Shown here: positions 9,597 to 17,404 of the stretch, in pieces
Layout: each line of letters opens with the position of its first letter
How positions within the stretch are numbered: position 1 is the first letter of the stretch
From: Bacillus rubiinfantis
GTDB taxonomy: Bacteria > Bacillota > Bacilli > Bacillales > Cytobacillaceae
Length of the DNA: 64,000 nucleotides
Reading direction: 5' to 3'
Assembly: GCA_000752035.1 (NCBI GenBank)
Contig: CCFE01000011.1
Coordinates: 468,736 to 532,735, forward strand
Program-made: the position numbers and the translations under genes
The notes under the pieces: generated by a model
Told to the model about the DNA's origin: nothing
What the model saw: the letters and a program-made list of their open reading frames with translations, nothing else
Database searches by the model: none

Positions 9597-10385
9597 ATGT
9601 ATCGAATGGATTATCATCATCATAGCTGCCATTCTTTTGATTCGACCGCAAACATGGAAGATATCTGCGTCCACGCCATTCAAAATGATATCGAGGAAAT
9701 ATGCTTTACTGAACATTTTTCTGTCAATCAGCTTGCTCCGACATACGGACATATGGATTTTGCCAAGTATACGGAAGATATTCAGTACTGCCGGGAAAAG
9801 TACGGCCATTCCCTCTCGATTAAAATGGGCTTGGAGCTGTGCGAGCCGCATCGAATGCGGGAAACCTATAAACAGACACTGGAACCATTAGACTTAGACT
9901 TTATTTTAGGCTCCGTTCATAATGTCAACAATCAAAAACTTCGTCTGCTCCTCAAGGAAAACGGGATAAATGCCTACAAGCTTTATTTTGAGGAGCTTTA
10001 CCGCTTGGTCGCAACCGCTGATATTGACGTGATGGCCCACTTTGATTTAATGAAGCGTTATGCCTTTAAGGAATATGGGCTTTACTCCTTTGAGGAGTTT
10101 GAAGAGCTGATCCGTGAGACACTTAAGAAAGCAATTGACCGAAATATTGGCATCGAAATCAACACATCAGGGCTGCGCTCTTCATTAAATCAGACATTGC
10201 CATTCCGCTCTATTCTGGAGCTTTATAAGGAATTAGGCGGCGAAATCCTGACGATTGGCTCCGATTCGCATAAAGCGGAAACGGTTGGTTCCCATCTTGA
10301 AGAAGCCTATGCATTGGCAAAAGACTGTGGATTTCACACTATTTATCGATTTGAAAAAAGAAAACCCATCCCCGTTGAGATTTAA
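9597..10385 (+). CDS. PHP-domain phosphatase, histidinol-phosphatase-like
   Basis: 262 residues forming a single PHP domain: N-terminal MDYHHHSCHSFDS (first metal-binding His motif), FTEHF, GLELCEPH, the central SVHNV, DVMAHFDLMKR and the C-terminal GSDSHKAE. These are the metal-binding motifs of the PHP superfamily used by HisJ/HisK-type histidinol-phosphate phosphatases. No other his genes are nearby, so the substrate could be another phosphomonoester. GGGGGG precedes the ATG. It is transcribed towards a convergent small zinc-ribbon gene with a hairpin between them. Confidence 0.85.
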   Translation: MYRMDYHHHSCHSFDSTANMEDICVHAIQNDIEEICFTEHFSVNQLAPTYGHMDFAKYTEDIQYCREKYGHSLSIKMGLELCEPHRMRETYKQTLEPLDLDFILGSVHNVNNQKLRLLLKENGINAYKLYFEELYRLVATADIDVMAHFDLMKRYAFKEYGLYSFEEFEELIRETLKKAIDRNIGIEINTSGLRSSLNQTLPFRSILELYKELGGEILTIGSDSHKAETVGSHLEEAYALAKDCGFHTIYRFEKRKPIPVEI

Positions 10386-10448
10386 GTTGGAAAATATCAG
10401 CGAGGTGGGACTTATTGCGGCGGGTTTGAAACAGCTCCGACGTAAAAG

Positions 10449-10472
10449 AACTGAGCGAATCACCGCTCAGTT
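10449..10472. terminator. Hairpin between convergent genes
   Basis: A perfect 9-bp stem (AACTGAGCG / CGCTCAGTT) with a 6-nt loop lies between the PHP gene and the convergent zinc-ribbon gene. The T-tract is weak on both sides, so its efficiency is uncertain. Confidence 0.6.
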
Positions 10473-10478
10473 TGCCAT

Positions 10479-10691
10479 TTATATGTTCGATAACTCAGCG
10501 ACACTTGGGGCACGTCGATCATCTTCTCCAAATAAATCGTCCAAGGAACTTAAGCTGCCGTCCTCCTCCACCTGATGTGTATGGATGAGCCCCTTCGCCA
10601 CCGACATCTCGATAAAACAGTTCCAGCAATAATACTGATTGACACCAATCTTCCCCATATCCTGACTTTGACAATTAGGACATTTAAACAC
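10479..10691 (-). CDS. Small zinc-ribbon protein
   Basis: 70 residues from a GTG start at 10691; GAGGTG lies 7 nt upstream of this GTG, which excludes the ATG at 10706 that overlaps that site. One zinc ribbon is present (CPNCQ ... CWNCF, residues 4-26), followed by an acidic tail with SSLDDLFGEDD. I recall similar short proteins as conserved hypotheticals in Bacillus genomes. No function is assigned. Confidence 0.75.
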   Translation of the reverse strand: MFKCPNCQSQDMGKIGVNQYYCWNCFIEMSVAKGLIHTHQVEEDGSLSSLDDLFGEDDRRAPSVAELSNI

Positions 10692-10980
10692 AAGCAAACA
10701 CCTCATTTATGAATGGATACAATGGTCCTTCATATCTAAGAGAAACTCGCAATCACTTATTTTTCTCCCTCTCCAAAAGAAACCATCTATTGTCTATAGC
10801 TACCATTCTGACCAAATTTTCGGAAAAATAAACACTAGATGAGCAAAAATGTAAGATTATATAGATGTCTTGACTGGAGAATTATTTGTATATTCTGTAT
10901 ATTATAAATATCATCTACATAAAAAGATATCGATTCCGCAAGCAACATCCGATACTGATTTAAAAGGAGCTGATAAAAGT

Positions 10981-11649
10981 ATGAAACAGCACTTGCTTCC
11001 TATTTCTATTCTATTCATGTCGCTTTTGTACATTTTTGTGATTCCGAGTCAACCAATTGGACTGAAGATCTTCTTTAAACTAATTCCCATGATACTAATC
11101 ATCCGCTATGCTTACTTATCAATTTCACAAAATAAAACGCCCTTCTCCAGACTAATTTTAATCGGCTTGATTTTTAGTATGTGTGGGGACGGCCTCATCT
11201 ACTGGTTTGTAGCGGGATTAAGTTCCTTTCTGCTTGGCCATATCTTTTATGGTTTTGGCTTCGTTAAGAAGTGGAATTTTTCAATGATTCGTTTCCTTAC
11301 AGTATTTCTGATAGCAACCTATGCTTTTCTCATCGGAAGCGCTATCATTACTGCTTTACAACAACACGGAAATACTGACTTAATCATACCGGTTATCGCT
11401 TATATGGTTGTCATTTCATCAATGGCCTGGTTAGCCATTATGACCGGTAATAAATGGGCAAGCGCGGGCAGCATATTGTTTGTCATTTCTGATTCCATTT
11501 TAGCATGGAACATGTTTGTTTCGCCTATCACTTATAGCGATACTCTCATCATGGTTACCTATTATACTGCACAATTCCTGATTGCTCACAGTCTTCGTTC
11601 TTTTCACAGCGTGTCTACAAGAACATCGATGAACACATTTACCTATTAG
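10981..11649 (+). CDS. YhhN family membrane protein (lysoplasmalogenase-type)
   Basis: 222 residues with seven or eight membrane helices and the family features FSMCGDGLIYW in the third helix region and ISDSILAW near the C-terminus, whose acidic residues are conserved in YhhN/TMEM86 lysoplasmalogenases. The ATG at 10981 follows AAAGGAG (10964-10969); the longer frame from 10870 has no site and an unlikely N-terminus. Members cleave the vinyl ether bond of lysoplasmalogens in animals; the bacterial substrate is not known. It is monocistronic. Confidence 0.85.
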   Translation: MKQHLLPISILFMSLLYIFVIPSQPIGLKIFFKLIPMILIIRYAYLSISQNKTPFSRLILIGLIFSMCGDGLIYWFVAGLSSFLLGHIFYGFGFVKKWNFSMIRFLTVFLIATYAFLIGSAIITALQQHGNTDLIIPVIAYMVVISSMAWLAIMTGNKWASAGSILFVISDSILAWNMFVSPITYSDTLIMVTYYTAQFLIAHSLRSFHSVSTRTSMNTFTY

Positions 11650-11730
11650 AAGGTGAGCGCAGCCTTCGACGTTCCACCAGAAGCTCTTATGTTGATACGT
11701 AGCAATGCCAATAGCTAAGTACATGAAGTG

Positions 11731-11770
11731 ACCCCCTCTAAGTTTGGATGTTAACCAATTTAGAGGGGGT
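11731..11770. terminator. Bidirectional hairpin between convergent genes
   Basis: An 11-bp perfect stem (ACCCCCTCTAA / TTAGAGGGGGT) with an 18-nt loop sits between the YhhN gene and the convergent SDR gene. Confidence 0.7.
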
Positions 11771-11784
11771 TCACATAAATAATC

Positions 11785-12507
11785 TTAAAATGGATTTGTC
11801 CCTAATAGGGTAGCGGTTTTCACATAAATCCGTGGATGTAATTTGAGCTGGGAAATGACAAATTCAGCAAGATCTGCTGGCTGCATGTATTTTTCTTTGT
11901 TACCAGTAATGAGATTGCTCTTTTCGGCCAGCTCGGTTGCTACCGTGCTTGGGGCTAATGCGGTTACGCGAATATTATGGCGGCGCACTTCCTGAGCGAG
12001 TGATTCCGTCATGCCAATCAAACCGAATTTAGACGCGCTATAGGCACTTGATGTCGCTGCTCCGTTAAGCCCGTTGGTGGAAGATATATTAATAATATCG
12101 CCGCCATTTTTTTTAATTAATTGTGGTAATACAGCGCGGGTGACATAGTATGGTCCCATTAAATTGACTTCTATCGTTCGCTTCCATTCGTCTGGATCAG
12201 TATCTACTAGCGCTTGGAATTTTCCAATCCCGGCATTGTTGATTAAAATATCAGCGTTACCTAATTCATTTGTTAGCTTTGCAACTGTCTGCTCCACTTG
12301 CTCCCGAACTGAAACGTCGGCAATTGCATAGGCTGCGTTGACACCCATACCTCTGATTTCATTTGCCACTTCTCTAATTGCTTCCTCTGTCCGTGCAATC
12401 AGACCAACGTTAACGCCTTCCCTAGCGAGCGCAGTTGCAATCGCCCGACCAATTCCTCGGCCGGCACCTGTCACAAATGCTACTTTTCCTGTTAAAACTT
12501 GCCCCAT
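11785..12507 (-). CDS. 3-oxoacyl-ACP reductase-like SDR
   Basis: 240 residues, a classical short-chain dehydrogenase. It has the cofactor motif TGAGRGIG near residue 12, NNAG near 90, the catalytic Ser in ISSTNG, and YSASK. The lack of an acidic residue after the second strand (LIARTEE) favours NADP(H). The start is taken at 12507, with AGAGGT 7 nt upstream; the longer frame to 12636 lacks a site and a sensible N-terminus. It is next to a nitrilase-family gene on the same strand (134 bp apart). FabG-like proteins outside fab operons reduce many ketones, so the substrate is open. Confidence 0.88.
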   Translation of the reverse strand: MGQVLTGKVAFVTGAGRGIGRAIATALAREGVNVGLIARTEEAIREVANEIRGMGVNAAYAIADVSVREQVEQTVAKLTNELGNADILINNAGIGKFQALVDTDPDEWKRTIEVNLMGPYYVTRAVLPQLIKKNGGDIINISSTNGLNGAATSSAYSASKFGLIGMTESLAQEVRRHNIRVTALAPSTVATELAEKSNLITGNKEKYMQPADLAEFVISQLKLHPRIYVKTATLLGTNPF

Positions 12508-12641
12508 GACTGTTACCTCTTTCCTTCTATTATGTACATCTTTTTCCACTATAGCATGTGGAAAAGCAGATGCTCCTATTCTATTCCTAATGGGTTTTTT
12601 CAGCAAGGGAGAAGCATTGCTGCGACTTTCTATCAAGAGTC

Positions 12642-13442
12642 TTATTTCACATATAATTCAGGCCGGCGGTGCACGACACTGGGGAGCTTCTCTCGTACCC
12701 GCTTAATGCGGGTTAAGTCAAGTTCAGTTACCAATAAGGTTTCTTCTTCGCTGCCGTTGGCGAGCGTAACCCCCATTGGGTCGACTACCAGACTGCGTCC
12801 CGTATACATATTGCCAACCTGATTTGCTCCGCAGATAAAAATTGTATTTTCAATTGCACGCGCCCGAATAAGGGTTTCCCAATGATCTTCCTTCATTGGT
12901 CCTGCTACCCATCCGGCCGGAACAAACAGGATGTCCGCTGCTTGCAACGCGAATTGCCGTGCAATCTCCGGGAATCGCAGCTCGTAACAGACCATCAGTC
13001 CAATTTTTCCAAACTCTGTTTCTACTATTGTATATGATGTGTCACCAGGAATAATCGTAGCAGATTCTTGAAAATTAAACGCATCATATAAATGAGTTTT
13101 TCGATAGGTATGTAAAAGCTTTCCCGCTCGATTAATAAAGACGGTCGTATTATAAGCTCGTTCTTGTTCGTCAGGGCTTGTTTCATAAAGTCCACATATG
13201 ACATAGATTTGATTCTGCTTGGCAGCCTCTTGAAGTGCAGTGACAAACGGTCCATTTATTGGTTCCGCAACGTCTACAGGTTTAATCCCGTTTCGCGGTG
13301 TCGCCAGTGCCATATAAAACTCGGGTAAAATAACAAAATCTGCCCCTAAGCGTTTTGCCTTTGAGATATAGGTTATTGCCTTATTCAGATTAGCAGCTTT
13401 ATCAGCGCTTGAGGTCAACTGTGCAATTGCCACTCTCACCAT
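12642..13442 (-). CDS. Carbon-nitrogen hydrolase (nitrilase superfamily)
   Basis: 266 residues. The Glu-Lys-Cys triad is visible: Glu in LPEFY (near 42), Lys in YRKTHLYD (near 115) and Cys in MVCYELRFPE (near 150). The family cleaves amides such as omega-amides, N-carbamoyl compounds or deaminated glutathione; the YRKTHLYD form resembles Nit/omega-amidase-like members. GGGGGATG is just upstream of the ATG. The gene sits immediately beside the left end of an IS200/IS605 element, which inserted about 40 bp upstream of its start codon and may have separated it from its promoter. Confidence 0.88.
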   Translation of the reverse strand: MVRVAIAQLTSSADKAANLNKAITYISKAKRLGADFVILPEFYMALATPRNGIKPVDVAEPINGPFVTALQEAAKQNQIYVICGLYETSPDEQERAYNTTVFINRAGKLLHTYRKTHLYDAFNFQESATIIPGDTSYTIVETEFGKIGLMVCYELRFPEIARQFALQAADILFVPAGWVAGPMKEDHWETLIRARAIENTIFICGANQVGNMYTGRSLVVDPMGVTLANGSEEETLLVTELDLTRIKRVREKLPSVVHRRPELYVK

Positions 13443-13477
13443 TCCATCCCCCTTTTTACATTACCTGTTTCTTTTAT

Positions 13478-13482
13478 TTTAT
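13478..13482 (+). other. Probable target/TAM of the IS element (TTTAT)
   Basis: TTTAT directly precedes the inferred left end. IS200/IS605 elements insert 3' of a short T-rich tag that also serves as the TAM of their TnpB. TTTAT is one of the tags I recall for Geobacillus relatives. The exact boundary is inferred. Confidence 0.5.
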
Positions 13483-13500
13483 ATGAGGGGGCGTAAAACC

Positions 13501-13519
13501 CCTATGCCTTTAGGCTAGG
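13501..13519 (+). repeat. Left-end hairpin of the IS element
   Basis: CCTA, a bulged T, GCC, loop TTTA, GGC, TAGG. A bulged single-strand hairpin like this is what the TnpA Y1 transposase recognises. Confidence 0.75.
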
Positions 13520-13530
13520 AGATGTAAGCC

Positions 13531-13929
13531 CTAACTACCTTGTGTTTGAATGTATTTTTGAATAATCTCTTTGCTGACGTTTCCAATGCTACATGAGAAA
13601 TATCCATCACTCCAAAAGGTTCGTTCCTTCCAAAAGTGTCGAGAAAGGTATTCACTATGTTTTTGCCATATCCGATAAGTTGTGAATTGTTTCAACAACC
13701 TAACAATTTCAAGAATACTCCACTTCGGAGAATAACGAATTAAGACATGGATATGGTCTTGGTCTATCTCCTGCTCAATAATTTGCCAACCATAGTGATT
13801 AGCAATATATTCGATTTCAGTCTTAATATCATGACCTACTTTTGACAGTAACTTTTTCCGATACTTGCAAACAAATATCAAGTGGCACATGAGTAAATGT
13901 TTGCTATGATTTTCGGAAATGTATTTCAT
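13531..13929 (-). CDS. tnpA: IS200/IS605 family transposase TnpA (Y1 HUH)
   Basis: 132 residues. The HUH motif reads DHIHVLI (residues about 57-63) and the catalytic tyrosine is in EIIQKYIQTQG near the C-terminus. The length matches typical TnpA (130-155). It cuts and rejoins single-stranded element ends. Its ATG overlaps the TGA of the ribbon-helix-helix gene upstream (ATGA-type overlap), so the two are translated together from a promoter divergent to tnpB. Confidence 0.93.
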   Translation of the reverse strand: MKYISENHSKHLLMCHLIFVCKYRKKLLSKVGHDIKTEIEYIANHYGWQIIEQEIDQDHIHVLIRYSPKWSILEIVRLLKQFTTYRIWQKHSEYLSRHFWKERTFWSDGYFSCSIGNVSKEIIQKYIQTQGS

Positions 13930-14063
13930 TGCTTATCTAAGCCTTTTCGTATTAACTCATAAACAGCACCTGCGAAGGTTTGGATATTATGTTGTTCCTT
14001 GTACTCCTCAATTCGTATTACTAAATCGACAGGAAATTTAATCAGTTTGGCTACACGCTCCAT
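13926..14063 (-). CDS. Ribbon-helix-helix small protein encoded within the IS element
   Basis: 45-46 residues. After an N-terminal strand (VAKLIKFPVDL) come two helices (VIRIEEYKEQHN and TFAGAVYELIRKGL), the Arc/MetJ ribbon-helix-helix layout. There are two adjacent ATGs (14066 and 14063); the second is 6 nt from GAGGTG and is preferred. The stop overlaps the start of tnpA. It sits in the divergent tnpA/tnpB control region, which contains several AGTATATA-type palindromes, so it may repress the element. The fold and role are inferred from pattern, and the frame was too short for ordinary gene calling. Confidence 0.7.
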   Translation of the reverse strand: MERVAKLIKFPVDLVIRIEEYKEQHNIQTFAGAVYELIRKGLDKQ

Positions 14064-14080
14064 CATTTTCACCTCTTGAA

Positions 14081-14134
14081 AGTATATACTGTTGACATAT
14101 ACTTGTGATTAATATATACTTTTAGTATATATTA
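14081..14134. promoter_or_regulatory. Palindrome cluster in the tnpA-tnpB control region
   Basis: AGTATATACT (14081-14090) is a perfect palindrome, and a second one with arms AATATATACT / AGTATATATT and a 3-nt centre spans 14111-14133; a half-site CATATACTTG lies between. The second palindrome covers the tnpB -10 box. These are likely operators for the element's own RHH protein. Confidence 0.55.
14092..14120 (+). promoter_or_regulatory. Sigma-A promoter of tnpB
   Basis: TTGACA (14092-14097), a 17-bp spacer, TATACT (14115-14120): a near-consensus promoter 30 bp before the tnpB start, with AAAGGAGGTG as the ribosome binding site. Confidence 0.75.
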
Positions 14135-14151
14135 AAAGGAGGTGAAAATCA

Positions 14152-15327
14152 ATGTTAGTTAATAAAGCGTACAAGTTCCGTATCTATCCCAATAAGAAGC
14201 AAATTGAATTAATCAATAAGACTATCGGTTCTGCAAGGTTCGTCTTTAACTTCTTTTTAGGAAAGCAGAAAGATAAAGACGCTTACTGGTATATTTGTGA
14301 AGAAATGTTTCAAAACGGTCAACTTCCAACAAACAACTGGAAAGGGAAATGTTTAAACAAATATGAAACCGTTAAAGCAGTTAAAGAATTGAAAAAACAA
14401 TATAGCTTCTTAAAAGAAGTAGACAGTATTGCCTTACAAAAATCAGTAGAAAATTTAGCTGATTCTTATGACAGGTACTACAAAAAGCAGAACAAATATC
14501 CACGTTTCAAGTCTAAGAAAAATCCTGTTCAATCTTATACAACAAAGTATACGAATGGAAATATCGCTGTCATAGACAATCATATCAAGTTACCCAAACT
14601 TGGACTTGTTCGCTTTGCTAAAAGTCGTGAAGTAGAAGGGAAAATCCTAAATGCAACCATTAGGCGAAATCCATCAGGAAAATACTTTGTTTCAATCGGA
14701 ACAGAAGTGGAAGTGAAAGAACTACCAAAAACAGAATCAGCTATCGGTATAGATGTAGGACTCAAAGATTTTGCTATTCTGTCAGATGGTACGGCTTACC
14801 CGAATCCAAAATTCTTCCGCACTTTAGAAGAAAAACTAGCGAAAGCACAAAGAATCATGAGTAAACGAACGATAGGTGGTGCGAACTGGTACAAAGCTAA
14901 AATCAAAGTGGCTTGTATCCATGAAAAGATTGCGAATGCACGTAAGGATTACTTGGACAAAATCTCTACCTATATTGTCAAAAACCACGACATTATTGGA
15001 ATGGAAGATTTGTCAGTATCGAATATGTTAAAGAATCATAACCTTGCAAAAGCTATCAGCGAAGTATCATGGTCACAATTCAAAACCATGATAGAATACA
15101 AGGCAAAGTGGTATGGCAAACAACTCGTAACCGTAGCGAAAAATTTCCCTTCTAGCCAGCTTTGCTCATGTTGTGGCTACAAAAACAAAGACGTTAAAAA
15201 TCTTGGATTACGTGAATGGGAATGTCCTTCTTGTGGGACTCATCATAATCGAGATATTAACGCAGGACAAAATCTTAAAAATGAAGCCATAAGACTTCTA
15301 ACCGTCGGTGCGACGGGGTTAGCCTAA
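14152..15327 (+). CDS. tnpB: TnpB RNA-guided nuclease of the IS element
   Basis: 391 residues, full length for TnpB. RuvC motifs are intact: Asp in IGIDVGLKDFA (about 203), Glu in IGMEDLSVSN (about 286) and Asp in HNRDINAGQN (about 367). The zinc-finger cysteines are present (CSCCG ... CPSC). TnpB is an omega-RNA-guided DNA nuclease that helps the element persist by cutting the donor joint after excision. The RNA is expected to come from the 3' end of this gene and the right end. Confidence 0.93.
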   Translation: MLVNKAYKFRIYPNKKQIELINKTIGSARFVFNFFLGKQKDKDAYWYICEEMFQNGQLPTNNWKGKCLNKYETVKAVKELKKQYSFLKEVDSIALQKSVENLADSYDRYYKKQNKYPRFKSKKNPVQSYTTKYTNGNIAVIDNHIKLPKLGLVRFAKSREVEGKILNATIRRNPSGKYFVSIGTEVEVKELPKTESAIGIDVGLKDFAILSDGTAYPNPKFFRTLEEKLAKAQRIMSKRTIGGANWYKAKIKVACIHEKIANARKDYLDKISTYIVKNHDIIGMEDLSVSNMLKNHNLAKAISEVSWSQFKTMIEYKAKWYGKQLVTVAKNFPSSQLCSCCGYKNKDVKNLGLREWECPSCGTHHNRDINAGQNLKNEAIRLLTVGATGLA

Positions 15328-15394
15328 TCAATTAGAGTTCGATAGAACTCTGTACTTAGGAATCCACTACGGCTTTAGCCTAGTGGTAGTTCAA
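15230..15394 (+). ncRNA. Predicted omega RNA (reRNA) scaffold of TnpB
   Basis: In this family the guide RNA overlaps the tnpB 3' end and finishes at the element's right end. Here that region ends in the hairpin 15364-15386 followed by TAGTTCAA; the guide would be the flanking DNA from 15395 (TCTATTATATTGTCAG). The 5' boundary is approximate and no transcript evidence exists. Confidence 0.6.
15364..15386 (+). repeat. Right-end hairpin of the IS element
   Basis: CCACTA, a bulged C, GGC, loop TTTA, GCC, TAGTGG. It matches the left-end hairpin in loop and bulge position and precedes the TTCAA cleavage tag. Confidence 0.8.
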
Positions 15395-15511
15395 TCTATT
15401 ATATTGTCAGATGATTGCGTTAATCGTATGCTTCCTTTAAATTTGATTCGCTAATCATGTCGATTCTAAGCTGTTATTATCCAATTTCCGACACATTTCC
15501 CGGGAGATATT

Positions 15512-15533
15512 TTTAATCAAACGTTTGATTAAA
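15512..15533. promoter_or_regulatory. 22-bp perfect palindrome, probable repressor operator
   Basis: A perfect inverted repeat centred on AATCAAACGTTTGATT lies 150 bp upstream of the MTH1187-family gene. The form is typical of TetR-type operators, but no such regulator is in the window. It may also belong to the gene that was upstream before the IS insertion. Confidence 0.5.
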
Positions 15534-15682
15534 TAATCGTTCGGTACTTTACTGACTGAACTAGGGATTATTTCCTGGGAAAAAGTTGTCGTTTTAACAG
15601 GAATTAGATATGTGTGGATTTCATTAATTTTGTCACGTTATGATATGATATGTTAAAAATATAAATAGTGAGGTCTGTTGAT

Positions 15683-15985
15683 ATGGCAATTGTTGATATT
15701 ACAGTTATTCCAGTCGGTACGGCGACAGCCAGCGTCAGCGACTATGTCGCTGACATCCACAAATTCCTGCAACACTATAAAGGAAACGTCAAATATGAAC
15801 TAACAGCAATGAGCACGTTAATTGAAGGGGACCTGTCAGAATTATTGGCTATCGTGCAACAATTACATGAACTACCATTTCAAACAGGTGCCCAGCGGGT
15901 CTGTACCAATATCCGCATCGATGAACGGCGTGATAAAGAACATTCTATGAAGCAGAAATTACAATCGGTGCAAAATAAATTGTAA
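15683..15985 (+). CDS. MTH1187 / UPF0045 (YqgV-like) thiamine-binding family protein
   Basis: 100 residues with the ferredoxin-like pattern of the MTH1187 family: VDITVIPVGTATASVSDYV at the N-terminus, YELTAMSTLIEGDL in the middle and RVCTNIRIDERRD at the end. Relatives bind thiamine or other small ligands and have no known enzymatic activity. The ATG at 15683 lies 8 nt from GAGGT; an upstream in-frame GTG at 15668 overlaps that site. A terminator follows. Confidence 0.85.
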   Translation: MAIVDITVIPVGTATASVSDYVADIHKFLQHYKGNVKYELTAMSTLIEGDLSELLAIVQQLHELPFQTGAQRVCTNIRIDERRDKEHSMKQKLQSVQNKL

Positions 15986-16040
15986 ATAGTGGATTGTGAT
16001 TACTGCATTATAACTTGAAAGCAGATATTAATCTGCATAA

Positions 16041-16073
16041 AAAGCGGGGAGTGACTTACTTCCCGTTTTCTTT
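16041..16073 (+). terminator. Terminator of the MTH1187-family gene
   Basis: Stem CGGGGAGT / ACTTCCCG with one G-U pair, flanked by A and T runs, 55 bp after the stop. Confidence 0.8.
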
Positions 16074-16151
16074 ATTACAAGTCATAAGTTATCTACTGCC
16101 TCATAAAATGTAGATGATTTGATTTTTTTAACGATAAGGGGAGGATTTGGT

Positions 16152-17228
16152 ATGAAGAGAAAAATAGTTAGTTGTATGCTCATTTTTGTTGTCATGTTTG
16201 CCCTTTTAGGGTTGGAGAGGGCAAGTGCAGATAACAATGTTCAACCATTAAAAAATGAATTGACTACAAAAATGGGGAAGGTTGCAGCCAAACATACATA
16301 CCCATCGCTTAAGATTCAAGCATCAGATAAAAAGATGGTTCTACAAGCGAATAACGATGATGATACTGATTTCGAAAAAGAACCAAATAATGATTTAAAG
16401 AAGGCAAACTCATACAAATTAGGCAGATACATGGCAGGATATTTTTCGAAAAATGACGTTGATGTATTTAAAGTTGAAGTAAGCAAACAGGGAGCGTTGA
16501 TCTTTGGCGGAACCGCTGGGAAAGATTCGCCTGCTGAGCTTACCTTTCAACTTTATAATCGCTATAATAAACCGGTAAAAATACTTGCAACTGAATACCA
16601 GGATGCTGTTTTACTTCAAGGTTACCATGTTACACCAGGTCAATATTATCTAAAGGTTTCTGATAAAAAGAAAACAAGTGCAGAATCCCTATATGTCATT
16701 TATGGTGAGCATGCCGCTGATTCACCTGACAGAATGGCCCCGAGCGCACCAAAGGTAAATGCAATTGGGGACAGTCATACAAAAATTACTGGGAAGGCCG
16801 AACCTTATAGTACTGTGAAAGCAAAGGTTAATGGCAAATGGATTAACAGCGGCGTGAAGGCATCAATAACGGAGGCCTTTTCTCTAAAAATCCCTAAACT
16901 AAAAGCGGGAACTGCAGTCTATGTCTACGCATTCGATGCGGCAGGTAACCAAAGTAAAGCGAAAAAAATGACTGTTAAAGACACAACTCCTCCAAAAAAG
17001 CTTTCCGTATCAAAAGTCACATCGCGCAGTAAAACGGTTCGGGGAAAAACAGAAGCACGGGCAACTATCCAAATCAAACGTGGCTCCACCACATTAGGAA
17101 AAGCGAAAGCAACCTCAAGCGGTAGCTTTACAGTAAAGATTAAGCCACAGAAAAAAGGCACTAAATTAACTGTTATAGCAAAGGATGCTAAGGGAAATGC
17201 GAGAACGATTAAAATAAAGGTTAAATGA
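16152..17228 (+). CDS. Secreted protein with a PPC-type domain and two Ig-like domains
   Basis: 358 residues from the ATG at 16152, which has AAGGGGAGG 8 nt upstream. There is a Sec signal (residues 1-26, cleavage after ASA), a variable region, a PPC-like beta domain (FEKEPNNDLKKANSYKLG through GQYYLKVSD, about 75-190), and two Big-type Ig-like domains (about 200-275 and 278-358), each ending in a KAKKMTV/RTIKIKV-like strand. No catalytic motif or sortase signal is visible, so it is probably a secreted or wall-associated binding protein. It shares its domain types with the larger 36.8-kb protein, a likely paralogue. Confidence 0.8.
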   Translation: MKRKIVSCMLIFVVMFALLGLERASADNNVQPLKNELTTKMGKVAAKHTYPSLKIQASDKKMVLQANNDDDTDFEKEPNNDLKKANSYKLGRYMAGYFSKNDVDVFKVEVSKQGALIFGGTAGKDSPAELTFQLYNRYNKPVKILATEYQDAVLLQGYHVTPGQYYLKVSDKKKTSAESLYVIYGEHAADSPDRMAPSAPKVNAIGDSHTKITGKAEPYSTVKAKVNGKWINSGVKASITEAFSLKIPKLKAGTAVYVYAFDAAGNQSKAKKMTVKDTTPPKKLSVSKVTSRSKTVRGKTEARATIQIKRGSTTLGKAKATSSGSFTVKIKPQKKGTKLTVIAKDAKGNARTIKIKVK

Positions 17229-17304
17229 TAGCCTACCTGTGAGTACATGACCTTCTAAAACACTAGTCAGCGAATCTTAAAATCTATGATTCAAAAAAAT
17301 ACAT

Positions 17305-17352
17305 CCCCCGTAGCCAAAGTATCTTTACAACGATACTTCAAGTTTACGGGGG
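17305..17352. terminator. Bidirectional terminator
   Basis: CCCCCGTA and TACGGGGG form the outer stem, and AAGTATC / GATACTT extends it inward. Runs of A and T lie on both sides. It serves the PPC/Ig gene on the plus strand and bdhA on the minus strand. Confidence 0.85.
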
Positions 17353-17404
17353 GTATTTACTTTTTTTCCTGATTTGATTTGTGTTTCCCTATATACGAAC
17401 GCAG

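Larger units (their letters stand above)
13483..15394 (+). mobile_element. IS200/IS605-type element with tnpA, tnpB and an accessory RHH gene
   Basis: A 1.9-kb unit has divergent tnpA (minus) and tnpB (plus), a subterminal hairpin at each end with the same bulged design, and no inverted terminal repeats, as expected for single-strand Y1 transposition. The right end reads a hairpin then TAGTTCAA, the same layout I recall for ISDra2. All three protein genes look intact, so the copy may be active. Boundaries are inferred from the hairpins and the TTTAT/TTCAA tags. Confidence 0.88.

Noticed and set aside
12240..12260. ATATCAGCG copy as a further array unit
   Set aside because: It lies inside the SDR coding sequence (ADILIN codons) as a single copy, so it is coincidental. 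A lone copy at 10394 is also not counted as an array.
13531..14063. Group II intron or IS3-type element
   Set aside because: TnpA has the Y1 HUH motif and the ends are bulged hairpins without inverted repeats, so it is IS200/IS605 type.
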